Source: Planctomyces sp. SH-PL14 (GTDB lineage Bacteria > Planctomycetota > Planctomycetia > Planctomycetales > Planctomycetaceae). Taken from it: DNA of 64,000 bases. The DNA is taken from positions 5,226,001 to 5,290,000 of the forward strand of contig NZ_CP011270.1 in NCBI RefSeq assembly GCF_001610835.1, read 5' to 3'. The notes under the pieces are model-generated. The model saw nothing but the letters and a program-made list of their open reading frames with translations. It did not search any database and was not told the origin of the DNA. Positions 54,173 through 62,178 of this stretch are shown here, one piece after another (the first letter of the stretch is position 1; the number at the start of each line of letters is the position of its first letter). Made by a program: the position numbers and the translations under genes.

Positions 54173-56395
54173 TCAGGTCACGGTCGCAAAGAACATCCCC
54201 GCCACCCGGTACGTCACAAACGCCCCCGCGTAAGCCAGCGCGGTCATGTACACGAACGTGAAAATCGGCCACCGCCAACTGTTCGTCTCGCGGCGAATCA
54301 CCATCAGCGTCGCGGCGCACTGAGCACAGAGGGCAAAGAAAACCATCAGCGACAAAGCGACCGGCAGATTGAAAACTTTACGCTCCGTCCCCTGCCAGGT
54401 CGCCTCCTGGAGGGCCGTCCGAAGCCCCTCATCCTCCTCGTCGACCTCGCCCCCCAGGCTGTAGATCGTCCCCAGCGTCCCGATGATGACTTCCCGCGCG
54501 GGGAACGAGGAGATGACCCCCATCCCGATCTTCCAGTCCCAACCCACCGGCCGGACCAGCGGCTCGATGGCATGCCCCATCCGGCCCAGATAGCTCGCCT
54601 CAATCAGCCGCCCGCTCTCGGCATTCAGCTCCCCCTGGACCTCTTCAATCTTCGCCGTGTCCTGCTGCTCCTCCGGAACCTCTTCCAGCACCGCCAGCTG
54701 CGACTGCAGCGCGAGCTGCGCGGTGTGGTTCTCCGGGAAATACCCCAAAGCCCACACGATGACGGACGTACAGAAGATCAGCGTCCCCGCCTCACCCAGG
54801 AACGCCTTCACCCGGTCCCACACGCGGGCCAGGACCAGCCAGGGCGAAGGCCACTTGTACTCCGGCAGCTCCATCACGAACGGCGGCGTCTCACCGGGGA
54901 AGAAGGTCTTCTTGAGGATCCACGCCACCGGAACCGCGACCACGATCCCCACGAGATACATCGCAAACAGCGTGAACCCCTGCGCCGGCAACCAGCCCCC
55001 CAGCCGGACCGGCGGCACGAAGGCGGCGATGAGCAGGATGTAAACGGGCAGCCGGGCGGAGCAGCTCATCAGCGGAGCGATGAGCATCGTCACCATCCGG
55101 TCGCGACGGTTCTCGATCACCCGCGTCGCCATCACGCCGGGGATCGCGCACGCAAAGCTCGACATCAGCGGCAGGAATGACTTCCCGCTGAGGCCGATCT
55201 TGGTCATCAGCTTGTCCATCAGGAAGGCGGCCCGAGCCATGTAGCCGCAGTCCTCCATCAGCGCGATAAAGAGGAACAGGAGCGCGATCTGCGGGACGAA
55301 CACGACCACCGACCCGACGCCGGCAATCAGTCCGTCGACGATCAGGCTCCGCAGCGTCCCCGGCGACATGACCGATTCCACGAGTCCGCCGAGCCACCCC
55401 TGCAGCCCTTCGATGGCCCCCATCAGCGGCTCGGCCAGGATGAAGAGAGTCACGAAGACTGTCAGCATCAGGCCGGCGAAGATCGTCAGTCCCGTCACCT
55501 TACCGGTCAGGACCCGGTCGATGCGGTCCGTCGCGGTCTCCCGCTGGCTGTCGTCGGGACGTTCGTACACTCCTTCGAGCTGCTGGCGGATCCATCCATA
55601 CCGAATCCGCGTCTCAACAGCCGGCACGCGGCAACCGGCCTGAGCCAGCCGCTCCCGGGCCCCGGCGAGGTACGCCGGCAGCTCCAGCGGAGCCTGCTCG
55701 ATGAACCGGTGCTCGCTCTCGCCGCCGATATCGAGGAGCGTCCGCTCCACCAGGTATTCCGGGACGGTCAGCTTGTGCTTGGCGAACCACTCTCCCAGGA
55801 GCTGGACTTCGCGGGTGAAGGGCTCGGGAAAGATCGATCCCCGCCGCACCGGCGACTCCGCCGCGCGGAGGATCGCCTGCTCCAGCTCCTGAACGCCGGC
55901 CCGCTTGTGGGCGGAAGTCGTGACGACCGGAACCCCCAGCCGCTGCGACAGGGCCGCGGGGTCGAACTTGACCCCCCGCCGCTCGGCGACATCGGCCATG
56001 TTGAGGCACAGGACGACCGGGAGGCCGAGGTCGAGGAGCTGGCTGAAGAGGTACAGGTTCCGTTCGAGGTTCGAAGCGTCGACGATGCAGATCACGACGT
56101 CCGGCCGCGGCAGGTCGGCAACGCGGCCCAGCAGAACCTCCACCGAGACCATCTCGTCCGCCGAGCGGGGCGAGAGGCTGTAGGTCCCCGGCAGGTCGAC
56201 GAGCGTCGCCGCTTTGCCCCCGAGCTGAAACCGGCCGGTCTTCTTCTCAACCGTGCAGCCCGGGAAGTTGCCGACGCGGGCGTTCATCCCCGACAGGGCG
56301 TTGAAGAGCGTGCTCTTCCCCGTGTTGGGGTTCCCGACGAGGGCGATCGTCAGTTCCCGCGGAGGAGGGGCGGCCGGGGCGGAGGCAACGGACAT
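54173..56395 (-). CDS. feoB: ferrous iron transporter FeoB
   Basis: A 740-residue inner-membrane protein with an N-terminal GTPase: G1 GNPNTGKST (21-29), G3 DLPGTYSL (67-74), G4 NMAD (132-135). The membrane part contains the Gate-type repeats (MEDCGYMARAAFLMDKLM, then LMSSFACAIPGVMATRVI and LMSCSARLPVYILLIAAF), with the Cys and Met residues expected near the iron path. It imports Fe2+ under low-oxygen or iron-limited conditions. No feoA or feoC neighbour is present in the window, and no Fur-box-like site was recognised upstream. Repeat copy 12 lies just beyond the stop. Confidence 0.95.
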   Translation of the reverse strand: MSVASAPAAPPPRELTIALVGNPNTGKSTLFNALSGMNARVGNFPGCTVEKKTGRFQLGGKAATLVDLPGTYSLSPRSADEMVSVEVLLGRVADLPRPDVVICIVDASNLERNLYLFSQLLDLGLPVVLCLNMADVAERRGVKFDPAALSQRLGVPVVTTSAHKRAGVQELEQAILRAAESPVRRGSIFPEPFTREVQLLGEWFAKHKLTVPEYLVERTLLDIGGESEHRFIEQAPLELPAYLAGARERLAQAGCRVPAVETRIRYGWIRQQLEGVYERPDDSQRETATDRIDRVLTGKVTGLTIFAGLMLTVFVTLFILAEPLMGAIEGLQGWLGGLVESVMSPGTLRSLIVDGLIAGVGSVVVFVPQIALLFLFIALMEDCGYMARAAFLMDKLMTKIGLSGKSFLPLMSSFACAIPGVMATRVIENRRDRMVTMLIAPLMSCSARLPVYILLIAAFVPPVRLGGWLPAQGFTLFAMYLVGIVVAVPVAWILKKTFFPGETPPFVMELPEYKWPSPWLVLARVWDRVKAFLGEAGTLIFCTSVIVWALGYFPENHTAQLALQSQLAVLEEVPEEQQDTAKIEEVQGELNAESGRLIEASYLGRMGHAIEPLVRPVGWDWKIGMGVISSFPAREVIIGTLGTIYSLGGEVDEEDEGLRTALQEATWQGTERKVFNLPVALSLMVFFALCAQCAATLMVIRRETNSWRWPIFTFVYMTALAYAGAFVTYRVAGMFFATVT

Positions 56396-56510
56396 GGCGG
56401 GCGTTCCCAGGGAAGGGGACGGTGCGGGGACTGGGGACGAGAGACGAGGGTCTGGGGGCGGGCCGAGCTGCGTAACGGCGATCCGTCATTCGCTGATAGC
56501 CCGAACCCGG

Positions 56511-57881
56511 TCAGCCTCTCCCCTCGCCGCGGCGTGGCTTCGTCCTGCGCTGGGGGCGCCGTTTGGCTTCGCCTTTGGGGGTGCGTTTGGTGAATCGTTT
56601 CTCGCCGAAGGCTGGCCGCTTTTCGCCCCCTTCGGAGAAACGGGCTGGCCGGCCTTTGGCCGGGGCGCCCTTCGGGCGGGGAGCCCGGTGGCCCGGTGTT
56701 CGCGCTTCCGCCGGCGGAGCGTCTCCGACGGACTCGGCTCGCGGACGTCCTTTGCGGGGTGGGCGTGTCTCGCGGTCTCCGGCGCCGGCCCGATCGGAGC
56801 GCGGCCGGGCGGAACCGGATCTGGCCGCGCCGGGTCTGGCACCACCGGGTCGGCCCGAACGAGGGCCACCCGGAGGCGGGCTGTCTGACGGGGAGTCGGC
56901 GGGGCGGCCGCCGTACGGGAGAGCCGGGTGCCGGTTCAGCGGGAGATCGAAGTCCGGTTCTCCCTCGTCCATCTGCGCGGCGGGAGCCCGGCGGGGGCGA
57001 AGCGGGCGGGGAGCATCCTTGATCGGGGCGTTCGCGCGGGCTGGACGACCGGGCCGGGCCGGTTTGCGGGCCTTGCTCGAAGGACGGGACTGCGCCTCGG
57101 CCTTCATGAGGACGGAGTGGAGTCGTTCGAGCTCTTCGTGGCGGAGTTCGCGGAACTCGCCGGCCTTGAGCTTGCCGAGGCTCAGGGGGCCGAAGGCGAT
57201 CCGCTCCAGCCGCATGACCTTGTGGCCCATCTTGGCGAAGAGGCGGCGGATCTCGCGGTTGTGGCCTTCGCTGAGGATGACCTCGAGCCACATGCTCTGG
57301 CCTTGGCGTTTGACGGTCTGGACGTCGTGGACCTTGAACTTCCCTTCGAGGAAGAAGACCCCTTTCTTGAGCTGGTCGAAGATCTCGCGGGTGGGGAAGC
57401 CGGCGACCTGGACGAGGTAGGTCCGGTAGATGCGGTAGCGGGGGTGGGCCATCCGCTGTGCGAGGTCGCCGTCGTTGGTAACGAGGATCAGGCCTTCGCT
57501 GTCTTCGTCGAGGCGGCCGACGGTGAACAGTCGGGGTCCGGCGTCGGGGAAGAAGTCGACGACGCGGGGTCGGCGTTTGGGGTCGTTATTGGTGCAGAGG
57601 ACGCCGGTCGGTTTGTTGAAGAGGTAGTACTTTTTCCGCTCCATGCGGAGGCGTTCGCCGTCCAGCATGATTTTCTGGACGGAGGGGTTCACCGTGACGC
57701 CGAGTTCGGTGACTTCGACGCCGTCGACGGTGACTCGGCCCTGGGTGATGTATTCTTCGCAGGCACGGCGGGACCCGAGTCCGCAGGCGGCGAGGAACCT
57801 CTGGAGGCGGATTTTGGGGATTTCCGGAGAGGCGGGTGGTGGGCCGGTTTCCGGGGCTTCGTAATCGGAGGGATCTTGCAT
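56511..57881 (-). CDS. rluB: RluB-type 23S rRNA pseudouridine synthase with basic tail
   Basis: A 456-residue enzyme starting at the ATG complementary to 57879-57881; the frame is open to 58271 through a repeat. An S4 RNA-binding domain at residues about 22-70 ([20 protein letters not shown]) is followed by the pseudouridine synthase domain with catalytic Asp in [17 protein letters not shown] and the late [20 protein letters not shown]. Typical RluB proteins end near residue 260-290. Here a further roughly 170 residues are low-complexity, rich in Arg, Pro, Gly and Lys, strongly basic, and likely disordered. RluB isomerises a uridine in 23S rRNA helix 89 in E. coli; RluE/F relatives are less likely. 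Confidence 0.88.
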   Translation of the reverse strand: MQDPSDYEAPETGPPPASPEIPKIRLQRFLAACGLGSRRACEEYITQGRVTVDGVEVTELGVTVNPSVQKIMLDGERLRMERKKYYLFNKPTGVLCTNNDPKRRPRVVDFFPDAGPRLFTVGRLDEDSEGLILVTNDGDLAQRMAHPRYRIYRTYLVQVAGFPTREIFDQLKKGVFFLEGKFKVHDVQTVKRQGQSMWLEVILSEGHNREIRRLFAKMGHKVMRLERIAFGPLSLGKLKAGEFRELRHEELERLHSVLMKAEAQSRPSSKARKPARPGRPARANAPIKDAPRPLRPRRAPAAQMDEGEPDFDLPLNRHPALPYGGRPADSPSDSPPPGGPRSGRPGGARPGAARSGSARPRSDRAGAGDRETRPPRKGRPRAESVGDAPPAEARTPGHRAPRPKGAPAKGRPARFSEGGEKRPAFGEKRFTKRTPKGEAKRRPQRRTKPRRGEGRG

Positions 57882-57986
57882 GGAGCTCAAGGATACGGGG
57901 AGGGGAGCGTTCCGCCCAGCGTGGGGGAGTGAGGAGGGGTGAGGCGGAAGGTAGAGAGTGGTTGGGCAGGGTGTGGTCGAAAGTCT
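57882..57986. promoter_or_regulatory. rluB upstream region
   Basis: 105 bp between the rluB start and repeat copy 13. Purine-rich on the plus strand. A promoter for rluB is expected here, but none could be assigned. Confidence 0.3.
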
Positions 57987-58313
57987 AACCGGGTCCAGGG
58001 GCACCCTGGTCAGGGGGTGCAGGGGGCAGAATGCCCCTTGCCCGCCGGAGGCCTGGCCGTCGAGAGATGTCTGAAGAAGCGCGTGTCCAAACGCGGACAC
58101 CGTGTCGGATGCCCCCTCAACTAACCCACGGGGATTGCAATGCTCGCGGTGTGTTTTGAGGGAGTCCTCAATGCCGGTCCCACAAAGGGGCGTCCGTTGT
58201 GTACCACGGTTCCTCATGAAAGCGCCTCCGGCGGCAAGGGGTGACCCCCTTGACCCCGGTTGCCGTAGCACGTTGGGTTTGAGCTATGGGCGTCCGTTCG
58301 GCGAGGACGGGGT
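57987..58313 (-). repeat. dispersed structured repeat, copy 13
   Basis: A full-length inverse copy in a divergent region, about 100 bp from both flanking starts. The 3' hairpin has the AGAAT-type loop. The internal region has a small insertion after GATTGCAATGC compared with most copies. Confidence 0.9.
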
Positions 58314-58414
58314 TCGAGCCAGCGATTGCGAGGGAAATCGTTCTCTTCCGGCCCGGCTGCGCTAGAATCCATGGCTCGTCCTGCCCCCGTTCGACCTCGG
58401 AATCGCCTTCCTTG

Positions 58415-60367
58415 ATGGACTTCGCCCGCTCCAGCCGCCAGCGCTACCTCGAATACCGGGAGGAAGTCCGTCGACGCCGCGGGGAGCGGGAGACGCCTCC
58501 GGTCTCGCCACATGGGACGGGACCGATGCGTCCCGCCGGCCCACGCCAGCGTTCCACAACGGCCCTGCTCAAAGCCTTCTGGCAATTCCTCGCCGGACAA
58601 CGCGGGCCGGTCCTCTGGTCGCTCTTCACTCTGACGCTGGCCACCCTCCTGGGGCTGATTCCTCCGGCATCGACCAAGTTCGTCGTCGACAACGTCCTCG
58701 GAAATCAACCGCTGCCGGACGTCCCCTGGATCCGCGCCCTCGTCCCGACCGATAAGTGGCGGCTCCTGATCGCCCTCACGGCCGCCGTGACGCTCCTGTC
58801 GGGAGTCCGCGTCCTCCTCAAAATCTCCGGCCGCTGGGCCGCGACCCGGGCCACCAAGCGGGTCCAGATGTCGATCCGCAAGCGGGTCATGGAACACGCC
58901 GTCCGGCTCCCCCTCCCCCGCGTCCACGAACTCAAGTCTGGCGGAATGGCGAGCCTGCTGCGGGAAGACGCCGGCGGGATCGGCGACCTGATCTTCGGCC
59001 TCCTCTACAACCCCTGGCGGGCGGTCGTCCAGCTCCTCGGGAGCCTGCTGATTCTGGCCTGGGTCGACTGGCGGCTCCTGCTCGGGGCGCTGTTGGTGAT
59101 TCCGGCGGTCTACCTCTCGCACCGGACCTGGATCCTCGAGATCCGCCCGCGGTTCCGCGACGTCCGGGCCCGGCGGCAGCAGATCGACAGTCAGACGACC
59201 GAGACCTTCGCCGGGATGCGGGTCGTGCGGGCCTTTGGCCGGCAGCGGACCGAGACCGCCCGCGTGATGACGAACGCCCATCTCATGGGCCGGCAGGAGC
59301 TGTTCGTCTGGTGGTGGATGCGGGTCATCGAGATCGTGTGGGAGCTGCTGATTCCGCTCGGCTCGGGGGCGCTGCTGCTGTACGGCGGCTGGCGGGTACT
59401 GAACGACCAGCTCACCGTCGGGGAGCTGATGATGTTCCTCGTGTACCTCGTGATGTTGCTGGAGCCGATGGCGATCCTGGCGGAGAGCGCGGCGACGCTG
59501 CAGAACAGCCTGTCGGGGCTCGATCGGGTGCTTGATCTGCTCGGCGAGCCGCGGGAGATGGAGGCGACCGACGCCTCGCTGCGGATCTCGCACGAAGACG
59601 TGCTGGGACGGGTGACGTTCAGTGACGTGTCATTCCGTTATGCCGCGGAGTCGCCGTGGGCGTTGCAGGATGTCGATCTCGACGTCAATGCGGGAGAGAC
59701 GATCGCGCTCGTGGGGCCGAGCGGGGCGGGGAAGACGACGCTGTGCAATCTTGTGGCGCGGTTCTATGACCCGACGGCGGGGGCGATCCGGCTTGACGGG
59801 AGGGACCTGCGGGAGATTGACGTCGAGAGTTATCGCGGGCTTTTGGGCGTGGTTGAGCAGGACGTGTTCCTGTTCGACGGGACGATTGCGGAGAACATTG
59901 CGTATGGGCTGCGGGATGCGACGCAGGGGGCGATTGAGGAGGCGGCGCGGGTGGCGAATGCGGACGAGTTCATCCGGCGGTTGCCGCAGGGGTATGGGAC
60001 GGTGATTGGGGAGCGGGGGGTGAAGTTGAGTGGTGGTCAGCGGCAGCGGCTGGCGATTGCGCGGGCGCTGGTGGCGGATCCGCGGATCCTGATTCTGGAT
60101 GAGGCGACGAGCAATCTGGATACGGAGAGTGAGCGGTTGATTCAGCAGAGTTTGCGGTCGCTGATGCGGGGTCGGACGTCATTTATCATTGCGCATCGGT
60201 TGAGCACGATTCGGCATGCGAGTCGGATTCTGGTGTTGGAGGGTGGTCGGATTATTGAGTCGGGGACGCATGACGAGCTGATTGCGCAGGGCGGCCGTTA
60301 TCGTCGGATGGTCGAACTCCAGGCCTCGCTTGATACGGAGCAGGTGGCAGCAGAGACGCAGACCTGA
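58415..60367 (+). CDS. ABC exporter, fused permease and ATPase
   Basis: A 650-residue half-transporter. Residues about 60-360 hold six membrane helices (for example LWSLFTLTLATLLGLIPPAS, VVQLLGSLLILAWVDW). The ATPase follows: Walker A GPSGAGKTT (about 434-442), signature LSGGQRQRLAIARAL (about 538), Walker B ILILDEATS (about 558) and a switch His in FIIAHRLSTI. The layout is that of lipid A/multidrug exporters (MsbA-like). Functional dimer inferred. The substrate is unknown. The last third has a marked change to G- and T-ending codons. Its stop codon overlaps repeat copy 14. The start at 58415 avoids an upstream extension without coding character. Confidence 0.93.
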   Translation: MDFARSSRQRYLEYREEVRRRRGERETPPVSPHGTGPMRPAGPRQRSTTALLKAFWQFLAGQRGPVLWSLFTLTLATLLGLIPPASTKFVVDNVLGNQPLPDVPWIRALVPTDKWRLLIALTAAVTLLSGVRVLLKISGRWAATRATKRVQMSIRKRVMEHAVRLPLPRVHELKSGGMASLLREDAGGIGDLIFGLLYNPWRAVVQLLGSLLILAWVDWRLLLGALLVIPAVYLSHRTWILEIRPRFRDVRARRQQIDSQTTETFAGMRVVRAFGRQRTETARVMTNAHLMGRQELFVWWWMRVIEIVWELLIPLGSGALLLYGGWRVLNDQLTVGELMMFLVYLVMLLEPMAILAESAATLQNSLSGLDRVLDLLGEPREMEATDASLRISHEDVLGRVTFSDVSFRYAAESPWALQDVDLDVNAGETIALVGPSGAGKTTLCNLVARFYDPTAGAIRLDGRDLREIDVESYRGLLGVVEQDVFLFDGTIAENIAYGLRDATQGAIEEAARVANADEFIRRLPQGYGTVIGERGVKLSGGQRQRLAIARALVADPRILILDEATSNLDTESERLIQQSLRSLMRGRTSFIIAHRLSTIRHASRILVLEGGRIIESGTHDELIAQGGRYRRMVELQASLDTEQVAAETQT

Positions 60368-60702
60368 ACCGGGTCCAGGGGCTACCCTGGTCAGGGGGTG
60401 CAGGGGGCAGAATGCCCCTTGCCCGCCGGAGGCTTGTCTCGTCGAGAGTTTCTCTGAAGGTGGGAGTGTCCAAACGCGGACACCGTGCCGTATGCCCCCT
60501 CACCCACCCGCGGCGATTGCAAAGCGAGCGGTGAGTCCTCAACGCAGGCGACACAAAGCGGACGCCCGTTGTGTGCCACGGTTCCTCATGGAAGTGCCTC
60601 CGGCGGCAAGGGGGCCTGTGTTGTTTTCTGGCCCCTTGACCCCAGTGGCCGTGGCACGTTGGGTTTGAGCTGGCGGGAGCTGTGCCGGCAAGGACGCGGT
60701 TC
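60366..60702 (-). repeat. dispersed structured repeat, copy 14
   Basis: A full-length inverse copy between convergent genes; its first two bases (GA) are part of the TGA stop of the ABC exporter. The A-rich loop module is in the 5' hairpin (GGGGCCAGAAAACAACACAG on the minus strand), as in copy 3. The 3' hairpin has the AGAAT-type loop. Confidence 0.92.
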
Positions 60703-60714
60703 GAGCCAAGAAGC

Positions 60715-61470
60715 TCACTGCTTGTCCAACAGCCCCCGGCGCACCAACTCCTCCGTCCACGACACCCGCAACGCATCCCTCTGCTGTGGAAAATGCCGCA
60801 GCATCATCCGCCGCCGCGGCGGCATCCACGTGTGATGGACATCCACGTCCAGCGTCAGACCCAGATACCGGCAGTGATACCGATCAATGCGATCGTCCTT
60901 CCCCACCAGCTCCGTCGTCACCTCCGCCTCCGGAATCAACGACCCCAGGATGAAGTGCCCCGCAACGATCCGGTCCTCATCGTCCAGCATCGCCAGCGCC
61001 GCCCGGGCCTGCTCGGCATTCAGCTTCGTCGGAACCCGCATCGCAAAGTCCGGGATCCACTGCGCATGCAGCCCCCCCTCGCCATCCAGGTCCCACACGA
61101 CATGCGCATTGAAGATGTCGGTAAACGGCCCGCTCGTCAGCTCGGACGTGTCGATGCTGGCTGCAATGGACGGCGAGAAATGCCCCGCCGCTGCCGTCGC
61201 CGTACGGGGTTCCCGGGAGGCCGCCTCACTGTCGGAAGCGGCGGCCGACGGATCGCCCGGGGCCGCCGCCTGCTTCGCATTGGGCCGGACCACGAACGCC
61301 AGAGCCACGGAAAAACACAGAATCACCGCCATCGTCCGGACGTTTCGCCACACGGCCCGTACTCCCACCGCATGCCAGATCCGCGACCAACTCCCGTGCG
61401 AGTGTAACCGCGGGCGGCGCTCGGCGGCACACTGTTTTTTCCGCCGAATCGGGAATGCCGTTGACAGCAT
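60715..61470 (-). CDS. membrane-anchored protein of unknown function
   Basis: A 251-residue protein if started at the ATG at 61470; a start at 61332 is also possible and would place the membrane helix at the very N-terminus. One transmembrane helix (MAVILCFSVALAFVV) is followed by a low-complexity Ala/Ser/Glu linker. The soluble domain (DIFNAHVVWDLDGEGGLHAQ, DDRIDRYHCRYLGLTLDVDV) is presumably outside the cytoplasm. I do not recognise the family. The C-terminus is basic (PPRRRMMLRHFPQQRDALRV). Convergent with the ABC exporter and divergent from the DUF1801 gene. Confidence 0.7.
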   Translation of the reverse strand: MLSTAFPIRRKKQCAAERRPRLHSHGSWSRIWHAVGVRAVWRNVRTMAVILCFSVALAFVVRPNAKQAAAPGDPSAAASDSEAASREPRTATAAAGHFSPSIAASIDTSELTSGPFTDIFNAHVVWDLDGEGGLHAQWIPDFAMRVPTKLNAEQARAALAMLDDEDRIVAGHFILGSLIPEAEVTTELVGKDDRIDRYHCRYLGLTLDVDVHHTWMPPRRRMMLRHFPQQRDALRVSWTEELVRRGLLDKQ

Positions 61471-61618
61471 CCGTCCGCCTCGACGGTTCCGATCCTGCCG
61501 ATCCGGTCCCCCTTGACGCCCCGATCGGACCGGCGCGAGACTGACATTCCGCTGCCCGCCGCCGTCCCGACCGCCGTGAACGCGGACCTGGTCTGCGGAT
61601 CTCCCGTGCGAGAAACCG

Positions 61619-62023
61619 ATGAAGCCGGCCACCGTCGACGACTACATCGCCCAGTCTCCGGAGGAGGTCCGGCCGATCCTCGAGAAGATCCGGGCCACGA
61701 TCCGCCGCGCGGCGCCGAAGGCGACGGAGCGGATCAGCTACCGGATGCCGGCCTTCTTCCAGGACGGCGTGCTGGTCTACATCGGGGCCTTCAAGAACCA
61801 CATCGGCCTCTATCCGCCGGTGTGCGGGGACGAAGCGCTTGAGGCCGAAGTCGCCCCCTATGAAGGGGAAAAGGGGAACCTCCGCTTTCCGCTCGACCGC
61901 CCGATCCCGTACGGGCTGATCGGCCGGATCGTCAAGTCCCACGTCCGGGAGAACGCGGCCCGCGCCGCTGCGAAGGCCTCCACGGCAAGGAGCCGCCGTT
62001 CCGGCACTCGATCTCGCGGTTGA
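61619..62023 (+). CDS. DUF1801 (YdhG-like) protein
   Basis: A 134-residue cytoplasmic protein. The family pattern is clear in the first 115 residues: TVDDYIAQSPEEVRPILEKI, then ATERISYRMPAFF, the VYIGAFKNHIGLYP segment, and GNLRFPLDRPIPYGLIGRIV. YdhG-type members have a frataxin-like fold and have been proposed as iron chaperones; that role is not certain. The last roughly 20 residues are Arg/Ser-rich and atypical. Separated from the signal peptidase gene by 155 bp on the same strand. Confidence 0.9.
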   Translation: MKPATVDDYIAQSPEEVRPILEKIRATIRRAAPKATERISYRMPAFFQDGVLVYIGAFKNHIGLYPPVCGDEALEAEVAPYEGEKGNLRFPLDRPIPYGLIGRIVKSHVRENAARAAAKASTARSRRSGTRSRG

Positions 62024-62178
62024 CCTGCCGCGGCCGGCTGGCCGCGTCCGTAAGCCCAGGTGACGGACCGTCCGATACGCGACGGGCCCCCGTCTTTCTG
62101 CCGGCCGCGCTTTCCACCCCCAACCTCCGCAGGATACCCTGCTTCGTTCCCGGATGGACCCTCCCGCTGAGTCTTCGT

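Noticed and set aside
4263-60702. Dispersed repeat as an insertion sequence with transposase
   Set aside because: At about 320 bp it is too short for a transposase, no conserved ORF exists and no clear target-site duplication was seen. A non-autonomous element remains possible.
4263-60702. Dispersed repeats as a CRISPR array
   Set aside because: Copies are kilobases apart with genes between them and are far longer than CRISPR repeats. No cas-like gene is present.
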